DNA from: an uncultured Clostridia bacterium
Lineage (GTDB): Bacteria > Bacillota > Clostridia > Oscillospirales > Acutalibacteraceae
Length of the DNA stretch: 61,999 bases
NCBI GenBank assembly: GCA_937920235.1
Contig: CALGUK010000040.1
Location: 1-61,999 of the forward strand
Reading direction: 5' to 3'
Shown here: in pieces, positions 21,685 to 31,346 of the stretch
How the letters are laid out: each line of letters starts with the position of its first letter
How positions within the stretch are numbered: the first letter of the stretch is position 1
The notes under the pieces: generated by a model
What the model was told of the DNA's origin: nothing
Seen by the model: only the letters and a program-made list of their open reading frames with translations
Database searches by the model: none
Made by a program: the position numbers and the translations under genes

Positions 21685-24036
21685 TTATATTGTAAGTAAA
21701 TATGTTTTTCCCCTTTCGGTCTCAAAGGAAAGCTTTTTATTACAGGAAGAAATACCTTCAACAGCAAATTCGCTTTTATTATAAAATACCGTACACTTCC
21801 CGCCGGAAGCAGATGTAATTTTTGCGGTTTTAAGCGTGTTGTTCTCCCATTCCATACCGATTATGAAATTACCTCGCGCAACAATGCCGCTGATACTTCC
21901 CTTGTCCCATTCCGAAGGCAACGCAGGAAGAAGCTCAATCAGCCCGCAGTTGCTCTGCATAAGCATTTCGTTGACACCTGAAGTAAATCCGAAATTACCG
22001 TCAATCTGGAACGGCGGATGATAATCAAAGAAATTCGGGTATATTCCGTTTTTGAACAAATCACCGATGATTTTAAGGACTCTGTCGCCGTCACCTACTC
22101 TTGCCCAGGTGTTGATTTTTTGTCCCATAGACCAGCCCGTACTTTTGTCGGTACGATGATTCATTGAAATCACTGCAGCGTTGATAAGCTCCGGGGTTTC
22201 AAACTTATTCATAACATTGCACGGAAAAAGGCCGAGAAGATGAGACATATGTCGGTGGTGAAATTCTCCGAAATCTCCGAGTTTTTTCTCGTGGTACCAC
22301 TCTTTTATCTGCCCGTCATCGCCTGTTTCATAAACCTTGAGCCTTTGCTGAATATTGCTCCACTTTTCCGCAAGCTCATTATCAATACCGAGAGCCTCAG
22401 CACTTTTTATTGCATCGTCATATAATTGCCACAGAAGTGCCTGCTCATAAGTATTTCCCAAGGTTCTCGGACCGTGCTCCGGAGAATAGCAAGGATATGT
22501 TACAAGTCTTCCGTTATGCTCAACCATAAGCTTTGAGAAATATTCGGCACATTCTCTGAGCATCGGATAGATCTCCTTTGAAAGAACATCCTTGTCAAGA
22601 GTGTATTCATAATATTCATAGCAATTATGCAAAATCCAAGGCATTGCCGCCGGAGACCATCCCCAGTCGAAATTCCAGCCCGGACACGTCCAACCGAAAG
22701 GAGTACACTGAGTGTGAAAAAGGAAGCCGTTTTCCTCACCTTCTCTGCTCTCAATTCCCGTATAATATTTTGCGGTAATCCGTCCCGGCTCAACCATAGA
22801 TTTTATATATCTTATAAGCGGTTTTGAACACTCAGCCATATTGGAGTTAAAAACAGGCCAATAATTCATCTGGAGATTTACATTTGTATGGAAATCACTG
22901 CTCCACTTAGGATCGTCGGACACATTCCAAATACCCTGAAGGTTCGACGGTAACATATCGGTTTCGCGGGATGAGGAAATTGTCATATATCTGCCGTATG
23001 AATAGAGAAGCTCAGCTGCTTTCTTACGATACGACGCATTTTTCTGATAACCGTAAAGAAGAGAGTCAGCAGGGACATTTTCAGCACCGTTGAGATCAAA
23101 TTTCACACGCTGTGAAAGTTCTGTAAAGTCATTCTTATGTGCCTTGAGCAACTCATTATAGTCTTTTGCAGATGCCTTCTGAACGGCATCATTTACTCTT
23201 TCATAAAGATTTTCCGAACTCTCGCCCGTTCTGTAAACAGGATAGTTATCGTTATAATCCGTATCAGCAGAAAAGATAACAGTAATTTCACTTGCATCCG
23301 ATATTTTCAGATAATTCTCACGGGATAGGGCTTTTCCGTCGGTAATAACCTCCGCAATGAGACAAAATTTAAGAGCGTTGTCCGAAAGCTCACCTCTGTG
23401 AACGATTCTGCCGTTTTCATAGCATACTTTTCCATGAGCAGAGGAAAGTCTGATTTTCACATCGGCAAGACCGCCGTTTCTTTTGATTCTTATTACTCCG
23501 CACTTGTCAGGATAGGAAACAAAGGCTGTTCTTTCATCAGAAACACGCTTTGAAAAGCCACGTCTTGCTTCATACGAAACAGAACAAACACCGTTTATCA
23601 TATCAAGCTCACGTCGATAATTACTTGGCTTGCATAGGCATCCGAAATCAAAATTGAGAATACCCCAGCAACGATATCCGCCGTAGCCATCCATTATACC
23701 TACAAGCTTTTCGCACAACGCGTGTGCGGTTTTATCATCGCCGTTTTTGAAAGCGGTTAATATTTCCTTGTGATAATCCGAAGGAAGCTTACCGTTCTTA
23801 TCCGGTTTGGTAATATTTCCGCCGCAGTAATCCGGTCTTTTGGGAGAAGGGCCTCCCGCCCACAGGGTTTTATGATTAAGCACGATTTTATCTGTACTTA
23901 CATTTCCCATTATACTCATACCTATACTGCCGTTACCGATCGGCAGCGAGGTTTGTTCCCACAGGTTTTCAAAACCTCTCCAATATGCCGTTTTCAGCTT
24001 GATCTGTGATGGCGGAGCATTATAAAACAATTTCAT
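21685..24036 (-). CDS. Glycoside hydrolase family 95 (alpha-L-fucosidase-type)
   Basis: The 783-aa protein matches GH95 along its length. It has the N-terminal beta domain (WEQTSLPIGNGSIGMSIMG, LNHKTLWAGGP) and an (alpha/alpha)6 barrel with the catalytic Asn pair in TNVNLQMNYW, the acid Glu in SPEHGPRT and the Asp in QIDGNFGF. GH95 enzymes invert 1,2-alpha-L-fucosides of host glycans, although some members act on alpha-L-galactosides. There is no signal peptide, so it is intracellular. It lies 12 bp after a GNAT gene in an operon that begins with a GH2 beta-galactosidase, consistent with degradation of fucosylated galactosides. Confidence 0.95.
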   Translation of the reverse strand: MKLFYNAPPSQIKLKTAYWRGFENLWEQTSLPIGNGSIGMSIMGNVSTDKIVLNHKTLWAGGPSPKRPDYCGGNITKPDKNGKLPSDYHKEILTAFKNGDDKTAHALCEKLVGIMDGYGGYRCWGILNFDFGCLCKPSNYRRELDMINGVCSVSYEARRGFSKRVSDERTAFVSYPDKCGVIRIKRNGGLADVKIRLSSAHGKVCYENGRIVHRGELSDNALKFCLIAEVITDGKALSRENYLKISDASEITVIFSADTDYNDNYPVYRTGESSENLYERVNDAVQKASAKDYNELLKAHKNDFTELSQRVKFDLNGAENVPADSLLYGYQKNASYRKKAAELLYSYGRYMTISSSRETDMLPSNLQGIWNVSDDPKWSSDFHTNVNLQMNYWPVFNSNMAECSKPLIRYIKSMVEPGRITAKYYTGIESREGEENGFLFHTQCTPFGWTCPGWNFDWGWSPAAMPWILHNCYEYYEYTLDKDVLSKEIYPMLRECAEYFSKLMVEHNGRLVTYPCYSPEHGPRTLGNTYEQALLWQLYDDAIKSAEALGIDNELAEKWSNIQQRLKVYETGDDGQIKEWYHEKKLGDFGEFHHRHMSHLLGLFPCNVMNKFETPELINAAVISMNHRTDKSTGWSMGQKINTWARVGDGDRVLKIIGDLFKNGIYPNFFDYHPPFQIDGNFGFTSGVNEMLMQSNCGLIELLPALPSEWDKGSISGIVARGNFIIGMEWENNTLKTAKITSASGGKCTVFYNKSEFAVEGISSCNKKLSFETERGKTYLLTI

Positions 24037-24047
24037 CTGATGTCTCC

Positions 24048-24479
24048 TTAAAACTCAAGACTCATATCGTAATGCGGAATGTTTTCTTCAAGATATTCGG
24101 GTGTACCGATAAGGGAGAATCCGCATTTTTCGTAAAATCCTACAGCATGAGTCTGTGCACCCACTCTGACAATTTTTACACCGTCTTCTTTTGCCTTTCT
24201 CAAAAGCTCAAGTACAACCTTTTCACCCAAGCCGAGTCCTCGTTTTGTCTTTTTTACAGCTATTCTGCCGATTTTGACCGTATTTTCACCATACGGAATT
24301 ATTCTTCCCGTACCGACAGGCTCACCATCGGAAAATAATACAAGATGAGGCACCTGTAAATCGTAATTGTCAAATTCATTTTCCTCAGGAACACCCTGTT
24401 CGTTAACAAAAATATCAATTCTTAACTGACGGAAGGAATCATCAATTACTCCTGCAGGAAACCATTTATATTCAAGCAT
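24048..24479 (-). CDS. GNAT family N-acetyltransferase
   Basis: The 143-aa protein has the ElaA-like GNAT layout (WFPAGVIDDSFRQLRIDIFVNEQGV) and the acetyl-CoA loop KRGLGLGEKVV, ending with a conserved YEKCGF segment. It transfers an acetyl group to an unknown amine. It lies between GH2 and GH95 with 4 and 12 bp spacing, so it is co-expressed with them. A role in acetylating a sugar amine is possible but unsupported. Confidence 0.92.
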   Translation of the reverse strand: MLEYKWFPAGVIDDSFRQLRIDIFVNEQGVPEENEFDNYDLQVPHLVLFSDGEPVGTGRIIPYGENTVKIGRIAVKKTKRGLGLGEKVVLELLRKAKEDGVKIVRVGAQTHAVGFYEKCGFSLIGTPEYLEENIPHYDMSLEF

Positions 24480-24482
24480 ATA

Positions 24483-27400
24483 TTATTCTCCTTTAAATGC
24501 AAATCTGAAAACAAGAGTTTTATCTGTTTTTACCCTGTACTTATCGAGAGTATCAGGTCCGCAGGTGTTTGTTCCTGTTCCTCTCATAAAGCCGTCGATA
24601 CACAAAACTGTTGAATCGGCTGTTTCCAGTTCTTCCTGATGGCGTGCTTTATTAAGCGCTTTCTGTGAGTAATTATGAGCTGAAAAGCTGAATTTAGGCT
24701 GACCGTAAACGGAAAATACATTGCCCTTATCATCGGAGAGCTTAAGGTATTTCACAGCACCGCAATTACCGTTATCCTGCGGCATAACATAGGGCTCATG
24801 CATTTCTTTTACCGTTGTTTTCCAGAGACCGATATATGCGTGTTCCTTCATATCGCAGAGATTTTCCATCTTTTCATCGGAGCCTCTGCCGTAGAACTCA
24901 ATATTTTTAAATGACGGTGCAAGCTCAATCATCAAGCCGAATCGCTGTAAATCACCGCATCCGAATAATGCTTTATCAAGTCGGCTTTCAACTTCAACAA
25001 GTCCGTTTCCGAAAATCTTATACATTACATTGACTCTGAAATATGTTTTTATTCCTTTTTTTACCGAATATGCTGCACCGACGAGGGCGTATACAGACTT
25101 ATCGACATATCTGAAATCATTAAGCACGATATCTGCATCTTGAAGATTTATTTTATCCCACGGCTTTTTCTGACCGTATGAGTCATTATCCAGAGATGCT
25201 CTGACGAGATTCGGCACGAAGCCTTTAAGCTTTTCAGAAGGATTTATGTTGATAAAATTGCAATTTCCTCTGTTATAACTTAACATTTCACCTGTTTTTT
25301 TATCAAAGGTAAGCTTTCCTCCGTCAAAATTGACGGTCAGCTCGTTGCCGTGATCCTCAAATGAGTATGTACCTGCAATTGAGATACCTTTTGTAAATCT
25401 TGCCTTATCACTTATTACCGCCTGCTCAAGAGCACAACGGTAGTCTCCGTCATAATATGCAATATTTATATGGCAGTCTTTGTCACCGTCAAAAGTCTCA
25501 AAAGGAATTTCGTATGTTTTCGTCTGCATAGGAGCAATGTCAAGAGACAACTCACCTGATTTAACCTCTTCACCGTTGACAAGCTGAGTCCATACAGTTC
25601 TCAGATATCTGCTGTTTTTAAATCGGTTTGTATTTGTGAATTCAAAGCAATTTCCGCTGATGTGTCTGCTTCTTACAGGTCGGTAAACAGCTTTTATCGT
25701 ATATGCTCCCGTGTGCGGTGTTTTATCAGGATAAAGCATACCGTCAACACAGAAATTACTGTCGTGCTTTTCCTCACCGTGATCACCGCCGTATGTATAT
25801 CTGAACTTATACTTATCGCTGCCGTCATGGTAAACCGCGTGATCCGCCCATTCCCAGACGCATCCGCCCATAAGATTATCGTGGGCATAAATACTCTCCC
25901 AATATTCTTCAACAGCACCCGGTCCTACACCCATCGCGTGAACATATTCACACATAAAGTACGGCTTTTCATGGTATCGCTTATCCTTTGCGGTTTGTGA
26001 ACCGTATTTTTCGACATTCTGCTGAGTCGGATACATTTCGGAAATCACATCGTATGCAAAGCGTTTTGTATGAACAACGCTCTCATAATGAACGGGAATT
26101 TTTGAACCACTGTTTTTGATATATTCATAGCAGGAGTCCTGGCAATTATATCCCCACGCCTCATTACCCAATGACCACATAGTAATGCTCGGATGGTTTC
26201 TGTCACGGCATACCATACGGCTGACGCGATCGACATATCTTCCCTCCCATTTCAGATCGTGGCTGATAATACAGTTATCATAGGGAGTTTTTATGTCACC
26301 TGCGCCGTGTGTTTCTATATCGGCCTCATCTACAATATAGAAGCCCATAACATCAGCAAGTGTCAGAAGTGTCGGGTCAGGAGGATAGTGAGAAGTACGG
26401 ATAGAGTTGATATTAAACTTTTTCATCAGTTCAAGTTCCTGCTTAATCTCCTCTCCCGTGAGAACATATCCGTTTTTCATATTTGTATCGTGGTGATTAA
26501 CACCTTTGATTTTTATCGGTATACCATTGAAGTAAAATACATTTCCTTTAATTTCAACGGTTTTAAAGCCTGTTACATTCTTTACGCAGGTCTTATTTCC
26601 GTATGCATCCTCAAAGGTTATGAAAAGATCGTATGTATATGGCTCTTCGGCATTCCACTCCATAACATCAAGACCGTAAAAGGTGATTTCCGACTTAGCA
26701 TTGGCATCAACCGTTTCTTTTGCAACGATTTTATCTCCGTCGAAGAGTTCAGCCGTAACAGAACAATTCTCCTTATTGCCTTTAATCCTGTATGACAGAG
26801 TCAGATCATAACCGTTACCGTTTTTGGCAGTATCTAAGGTGAAATCGTAAAGATATGTTTTTTCAAGTTCAGTTAAAAGGACGTCGCGGAATATGCCGTT
26901 TTCGCGGAACATATCCTGACATTCGAGATATGTTCCCGTTGACCATTTGCTGACAACGGCGATTATCTCGTTTTCGCCCTTAACAAGATATTTTGAAATA
27001 TTGAACTCGGCAGAATTGTGAGCACCCTCGCTGTAGCCTGCAAATTCACCATTTACATAAAGGTCAAGTGATGAAATAACACCCATAAAAGTTATTATGT
27101 GAACCTTATCCGGATTTTCGATGTTGACTGTTTTTCTGTAAATACCCATAGGCACTTCCTCGGGCAATTCCGGGTACAATTTGGGATTAAACTCATATCT
27201 CGTATTAAGATAACACGGCTCACGGTATCCTGTCCTCTGCCAGGTACTTGGCACTTTTACCTTATCAAACTGAATTCTCTCAGTATAAAACTCCTTGGGA
27301 ATAAGCATATCCTTATCGTAATATCTGAAATCCCATTCACCGTTAAGTACGGTTACCATATCGCTGTTATAACGCTCCGAGAGAATATCCTGCTCACAAA

Positions 27401-27506
27401 GCTTTTCTCTTGAGGAATAGGGAATAAAATAAGCACGCGGAGAAAGCTTGTTGATCTCTGCTGTATCAAAATCTCTGAAGTTTTTTGTGTTGATTATATA
27501 TTTCAT
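24483..27506 (-). CDS. Glycoside hydrolase family 2 beta-galactosidase
   Basis: The 1007-aa product is a LacZ-type GH2 enzyme with sugar-binding, immunoglobulin-like and TIM-barrel domains. The acid/base Glu is in SLGNEAWGY and the nucleophile Glu in MCEYVHAMG. A beta-galactosidase small-chain domain forms the C-terminal 280 residues. There is no signal peptide, so it hydrolyses imported beta-galactosides. The ATG at 27506 has GGAGGTC 6 nt upstream; an in-frame extension to 27530 would include that box. It heads a three-gene operon with GNAT and GH95, with a promoter (TTGCAA-17-TAAACT) just upstream. Confidence 0.95.
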   Translation of the reverse strand: MKYIINTKNFRDFDTAEINKLSPRAYFIPYSSREKLCEQDILSERYNSDMVTVLNGEWDFRYYDKDMLIPKEFYTERIQFDKVKVPSTWQRTGYREPCYLNTRYEFNPKLYPELPEEVPMGIYRKTVNIENPDKVHIITFMGVISSLDLYVNGEFAGYSEGAHNSAEFNISKYLVKGENEIIAVVSKWSTGTYLECQDMFRENGIFRDVLLTELEKTYLYDFTLDTAKNGNGYDLTLSYRIKGNKENCSVTAELFDGDKIVAKETVDANAKSEITFYGLDVMEWNAEEPYTYDLFITFEDAYGNKTCVKNVTGFKTVEIKGNVFYFNGIPIKIKGVNHHDTNMKNGYVLTGEEIKQELELMKKFNINSIRTSHYPPDPTLLTLADVMGFYIVDEADIETHGAGDIKTPYDNCIISHDLKWEGRYVDRVSRMVCRDRNHPSITMWSLGNEAWGYNCQDSCYEYIKNSGSKIPVHYESVVHTKRFAYDVISEMYPTQQNVEKYGSQTAKDKRYHEKPYFMCEYVHAMGVGPGAVEEYWESIYAHDNLMGGCVWEWADHAVYHDGSDKYKFRYTYGGDHGEEKHDSNFCVDGMLYPDKTPHTGAYTIKAVYRPVRSRHISGNCFEFTNTNRFKNSRYLRTVWTQLVNGEEVKSGELSLDIAPMQTKTYEIPFETFDGDKDCHINIAYYDGDYRCALEQAVISDKARFTKGISIAGTYSFEDHGNELTVNFDGGKLTFDKKTGEMLSYNRGNCNFININPSEKLKGFVPNLVRASLDNDSYGQKKPWDKINLQDADIVLNDFRYVDKSVYALVGAAYSVKKGIKTYFRVNVMYKIFGNGLVEVESRLDKALFGCGDLQRFGLMIELAPSFKNIEFYGRGSDEKMENLCDMKEHAYIGLWKTTVKEMHEPYVMPQDNGNCGAVKYLKLSDDKGNVFSVYGQPKFSFSAHNYSQKALNKARHQEELETADSTVLCIDGFMRGTGTNTCGPDTLDKYRVKTDKTLVFRFAFKGE

Positions 27507-27578
27507 AAAAAAGACCTCCGTCTTACACATATGTTATCAGTTTACCATATAATATATTTTTTTGCAACAATACATATA

Positions 27579-27613
27579 AAAGAACTGCTCTGTTCAAGGT
27601 CAAACAAAGCAGT
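27579..27613 (-). terminator. Terminator of the aspS-gat-asparaginase-like operon
   Basis: ACTGCTTTGTT pairs with AACAGAGCAGT around an 8-nt loop and is followed on the minus strand by TCTTTTAT. It lies 7 bp after the last gene. Confidence 0.8.
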
Positions 27614-27619
27614 AGTTTA

Positions 27620-28678
27620 TCAATATATTTTCTCGCAGTTGAATTCCGTATACATGAACTCATTTATGTCTTTTTTATCTGTGAACAAGGAATACGCAAT
27701 AAGAAGTTTCGCATAAGTCGTCTCTTCGGTACAGCCATACAAAAATCTGACGTTTCTTTTTTTGGCACCGTACTCATATGCCACTCTTACAGTATCATAG
27801 ATTTCGCCCTCTGCCCTTGACGGTGACAGGTAAACATCAACTCCTGACTCAGCGCAGTAATCAATCATTGCCAAAAGTGAATTTTCACCGTGATTCTCCG
27901 TATCTTCGACACAGGCTGTTCCCGAATGATAAGTGCCGTGCAGTACAGCGGAAAATCTGCTGTAATCAATCGCACCGTAATTCAATCCGACATAGGGCTG
28001 CAACAGCAATACATTGTTCTTTAATTCAAAATCCGTAACCATAAATTTACATTCAGATGAAAACTTGCTTTCTATTTCATCAAAATAGCTGTGATAATTC
28101 TCCTCAGTCATATCCGTTACATTCAGCTCCCCGACGCTGTGAAAATCATCAGAGTAATTTTCACATTGCATCAGTCTTGATGCGATGTGAATATACATCT
28201 GTCCGTCAGAGATATTTTTATATGATACATACACCCCGGGAGCTATTCCGCGGCAGATAGACTCGACCGCACATCTGAAATTATCGTTTCCGTTAGCCTG
28301 AGGCAAATCAAGTCGTTTATTACTTGATACGAAAAATATCGGAATATCCGTTCCGCTGAGAATAATCGAAAAAAGAGATGCAGAAAAAGCAAGTGTGTCG
28401 GTCCCGTGAGCAAAAATCACACCATCATACCGTTCTTTTTTTACATATTCAAGGTATGTCTTATATATTACATTCCATTTTTCAACCGTCATATTCTCGC
28501 TGAGGATATACAGATTATCCGTTGAATCTATTCTGACCTTATCAGCATAAAACGAATCGGAATTTTCAAAGTTTATTTTAAGCTGTGACGCAGCCTTATC
28601 GTTTACCGATAAGGTATTTTGCTCATTAAGTGCGGTACATATTGTTCCACCCGTTAAAATCAATAAAATTCTTTTCAT
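27620..28678 (-). CDS. Asparaginase/GatD-like protein with altered active site
   Basis: The 352-aa protein has the two-domain asparaginase fold with LTGGTI near residue 9 (first catalytic Thr) and AHGTDTLAFSA (second Thr-Asp pair). The region that normally supplies the catalytic Lys (TTKAHxxGFDAF in AnsA) reads SRLMQCENYSDDF, with no Lys, and the usual GSQxP loop is also changed. The C-terminal domain ends CTEETTYAKLLIAYSL as in the family. It follows gatB by 54 bp on the same strand, separated by a hairpin, which invites comparison with GatD, the asparaginase-like ammonia source of archaeal GatDE. It lacks the N-terminal domain of GatD. Activity and partner are unproven. The ATG at 28678 is chosen over a longer form running through the hairpin. 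Confidence 0.85.
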   Translation of the reverse strand: MKRILLILTGGTICTALNEQNTLSVNDKAASQLKINFENSDSFYADKVRIDSTDNLYILSENMTVEKWNVIYKTYLEYVKKERYDGVIFAHGTDTLAFSASLFSIILSGTDIPIFFVSSNKRLDLPQANGNDNFRCAVESICRGIAPGVYVSYKNISDGQMYIHIASRLMQCENYSDDFHSVGELNVTDMTEENYHSYFDEIESKFSSECKFMVTDFELKNNVLLLQPYVGLNYGAIDYSRFSAVLHGTYHSGTACVEDTENHGENSLLAMIDYCAESGVDVYLSPSRAEGEIYDTVRVAYEYGAKKRNVRFLYGCTEETTYAKLLIAYSLFTDKKDINEFMYTEFNCEKIY

Positions 28679-28691
28679 ATTTTCCCAACTC

Positions 28692-28726
28692 AGCACATCG
28701 GGAGCAACATACGCTGCTCCCGACAT
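28692..28726 (-). other. Intercistronic hairpin between gatB and the asparaginase-like gene
   Basis: TCGGGAGCA pairs with TGCTCCCGA around an 8-nt loop (about 28697-28723). There is no T-run after it on the minus strand, so it is not a standard terminator. It may stabilise or process the mRNA and set the expression ratio of the downstream gene. Confidence 0.6.
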
Positions 28727-28732
28727 ATAATT

Positions 28733-30151
28733 TTATTTAAGTTTTGCTTCGAGAAGCTGTTTGATAACCATCGGATCGCCTGCACCGCGAAGTTCCTTCA
28801 TACAAGCACCGAAAAGAGCCATAAGAGCTTTTTCCTTACCGCTCTTATAGTCTGCAACGGCTTTTTCATTTTCTGCAATAACCTTTTCGATTACGCTGTC
28901 AATAGCCGATGAGTCAAATTTCTTATCAAGACCGTTTACCTTGACAAATTCAACAGGATCCGCATTGTCTTCAACAACTGCGATAAGAACCTTTTTACCT
29001 GCGTTTCTGTTGATTTCACCACTGTCAACCATCTTAATTATCGTTGCCAATGTTTCTGCGGTCATTGTGAGGTCATTAAGAGTCTTTCCGTCCTTACGGA
29101 GAACACCTGCACAGTCAGTCAAAATCCAGGTTGCAGCATCCTTGGGGTTACATCCGAGTGCTGTAACATCATCAAGAAGCGTTGAGATTTTATGATTGGA
29201 AATAAGCATATCTATTTCTTTCTCGGAAATTCCTGCTTCACGATATACCTCTGCTTTTTCATCAACGGCAACAGGCTTTTTAGCCTTGATTTCTTCAAGC
29301 CATTCATCGTCAATGATAATCGGCATAAGGTTTGCATCCGGAAAATAGCGGTAATCTGCTTCAGTTTCTTTGTTTCTCATAGCAAAGGTTTTGCCGCTCA
29401 CATCATCAAATCTTCTTGTCTCCTGAACAAGTTCCTCAAGCTCATATTCAATAGCATCAATATGGCGCTGTGATTCATACTTTATTGCACGCTCGATAGC
29501 CTCAAATGATGCCATATTCTTAATTTCGGTACGCACACCGAATTCCGAACTGCCTTCGGGACGTACAGAAATGTTGACGTCGCAACGCATAGCGCCTTCT
29601 TCACATTCGGAAATTCCGCTTGAACGGAACATAGATTTAAGCTTGTTAAGATATGTTACAACCTCTTCAGCACTGCGGAAGTCAGGCTGTGTAACAATTT
29701 CGATAAGAGGAACGCTGGTACGGTTAAAATCAACGAAGGATGAATTACCGCCGTGAACAAGCTTACCTGCATCTTCTTCCATGTGGATTTGCTTAATACG
29801 GATATCACGTGTCCCTTCACTTGTTTTGAGAGTTACGCAACCGTCGGTACAAATCGGGTGATTAAGCTGTGTAATCTGATATGCACACGGAAGGTCGGGA
29901 TAGTAATAGTTTTTCTTATCAAATGTTGTATAACGGTTGATGTTACAGTTAAGCATAAGGCCGGCTGTAACGGCAAGCTCTACAACCCTTTTATTCATAA
30001 CGGGCAGCATACCGGGCATACCTGAACAAGCAGGACACACACAATCGTTAGGCTCACTTGCCGCGGAATGACCTCCGCAGGAGCAGAAAATCTTAGATTC
30101 GGTACTTAACTCAACGTGGGTTTCAAGGCCGATTACAAGTTCGTATTTCAT
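28733..30151 (-). CDS. gatB: Asp-tRNA(Asn)/Glu-tRNA(Gln) amidotransferase subunit GatB
   Basis: The 472-aa protein is full-length GatB. The N-terminal cradle domain starts YELVIGLETHVELSTESKIFCSC and has the zinc Cys set (FCSC and CVCPACSGMPG), the signature DFNRTSVPLIEIVT follows, and the C-terminal YqeY-like tail domain binds tRNA. It phosphorylates the mischarged tRNA and transfers ammonia to it. It lies 2 nt after gatA with an AAGGAAGGGTG box. All visible features are standard, in contrast to its GatA partner. Confidence 0.97.
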   Translation of the reverse strand: MKYELVIGLETHVELSTESKIFCSCGGHSAASEPNDCVCPACSGMPGMLPVMNKRVVELAVTAGLMLNCNINRYTTFDKKNYYYPDLPCAYQITQLNHPICTDGCVTLKTSEGTRDIRIKQIHMEEDAGKLVHGGNSSFVDFNRTSVPLIEIVTQPDFRSAEEVVTYLNKLKSMFRSSGISECEEGAMRCDVNISVRPEGSSEFGVRTEIKNMASFEAIERAIKYESQRHIDAIEYELEELVQETRRFDDVSGKTFAMRNKETEADYRYFPDANLMPIIIDDEWLEEIKAKKPVAVDEKAEVYREAGISEKEIDMLISNHKISTLLDDVTALGCNPKDAATWILTDCAGVLRKDGKTLNDLTMTAETLATIIKMVDSGEINRNAGKKVLIAVVEDNADPVEFVKVNGLDKKFDSSAIDSVIEKVIAENEKAVADYKSGKEKALMALFGACMKELRGAGDPMVIKQLLEAKLK

Positions 30152-30153
30152 AC

Positions 30154-31335
30154 TTATTCACCCTTCCTTTCAACTATGTGAGCAAGACTCAGAAGTGTGC
30201 TTTCAGAAAAATAGTTACCCATAAGCTGAACACCGTTTGTAACGAGTGCGGGAATACCGATAAGGTTCGGCACAGCCGTGAACACACTTTCCTCAAAGAC
30301 CTTGCCGAATGCATCTTTAATGTCGTATGCCTCATATTCTGATTTGCTGCAGGCAGGAGAAAGTATTGCATCAAACTCGCCAAATACCTTCTTAAGTCCC
30401 TCGGCAACCACACGGCGAACACGAAGAGACTTATCGTAGCAATCCTTATATCTGTTCTTTGAAAGCACATCAGAGCCGTAAAGAATTACCGCTTTTGTAA
30501 GGAAATTAAAGCCCTCGGTTCTTGTATTAACATACAGTTCGTCAATATTTTTATATTCTTTTGCTCGATATCCGAATTTAACACCGTCATAACGCGAAAC
30601 ATTGTTGCAGGTTTCTGCACACATAAGAATCTGCCAAGCTGTGTTTGCGATTTCAACATTGTCACAGGAAACCTCGACAACCTCGACGCCGTTTGCACGG
30701 AGACTGTCTGCAAAAGCGAGAACCTTTGCCTTGGTCATCTCGTCTGCCTTATCAAGCATATATTTGTTTACAGCGACCTTTTTTCCCTTTACCTCTGTAA
30801 TTGAGTAATCATACTTATCATTACGGAGACTTGTTCCGTCCTTGTCGTCATGACCTGCGATTACGCTCATAATCTCAGCTGTTTTTTCAGCATTTTTTGC
30901 ATAGACACCGACCTGTTCGCCCGATGCAGCACAAGAGATTACACCATAACGGGAAACTGTACCGTAGGTCGGCTTTAAGAAATCGACATTAGCCAACGCC
31001 GCCGCACGTCTCGGAGAGCCGTTCATATCCACACCGAGTGCCGCTTCAACCTCGCCATTTGCCACAAGTGTTGCCGCCGGACCCTCAAGCTTATCCTTTT
31101 GGGGTGCATAGTATGAAAATTCTCCGACAAGGTCAAGACCAAATTCACCTACATTTGTTTTTCCTGCTACCGTATAGCCTTTATCCTCAAGACGTGTAAC
31201 AGCCTCTGCGCTGAACAGTGACTTAAAACCGTCAAGAATTTTTGAACCTGCAGTTGCAACCGCATCCTTTACGAGAATTGTATCATCAACTGCTATATTG
31301 CCTTTGTCACTTAACTTTGATGCATAATATTTCAT
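30154..31335 (-). CDS. gatA: Short, divergent GatA amidase-family subunit
   Basis: The product has 393 aa against about 480 for normal GatA and lacks the usual N-terminal 50-60 residues. The catalytic Lys is kept (VKDA, Lys23), and a Ser remains where the nucleophile is expected (DMNGSPRR, Ser107). The Gly/Ser-rich GGSSGGSAA loop that carries the cis-Ser is replaced by EGPAATLVANG, so the Ser-cisSer-Lys triad is broken. The scaffold is otherwise clear (GKTNVGEFG, FLKPTYGTVSRYGVISCAASGEQVG). The ATG has GAGGTGAATAGTA upstream, so the short N-terminus is real. It follows the aspS-gatC fusion by 11 bp. It probably has reduced or no glutaminase activity (inference). Confidence 0.92.
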   Translation of the reverse strand: MKYYASKLSDKGNIAVDDTILVKDAVATAGSKILDGFKSLFSAEAVTRLEDKGYTVAGKTNVGEFGLDLVGEFSYYAPQKDKLEGPAATLVANGEVEAALGVDMNGSPRRAAALANVDFLKPTYGTVSRYGVISCAASGEQVGVYAKNAEKTAEIMSVIAGHDDKDGTSLRNDKYDYSITEVKGKKVAVNKYMLDKADEMTKAKVLAFADSLRANGVEVVEVSCDNVEIANTAWQILMCAETCNNVSRYDGVKFGYRAKEYKNIDELYVNTRTEGFNFLTKAVILYGSDVLSKNRYKDCYDKSLRVRRVVAEGLKKVFGEFDAILSPACSKSEYEAYDIKDAFGKVFEESVFTAVPNLIGIPALVTNGVQLMGNYFSESTLLSLAHIVERKGE

Positions 31336-31346
31336 TACTATTCACC

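Noticed and set aside
26193..26795. 200-codon antisense frame inside the GH2 gene
   Set aside because: It overlaps conserved beta-galactosidase motifs on the other strand and shows no start signals.
28678..28726. Extended start for the asparaginase-like protein at 28726
   Set aside because: The extension would be coded by the GC-rich hairpin, and the family N-terminus (KRILLILTGGTI) starts at the internal ATG.
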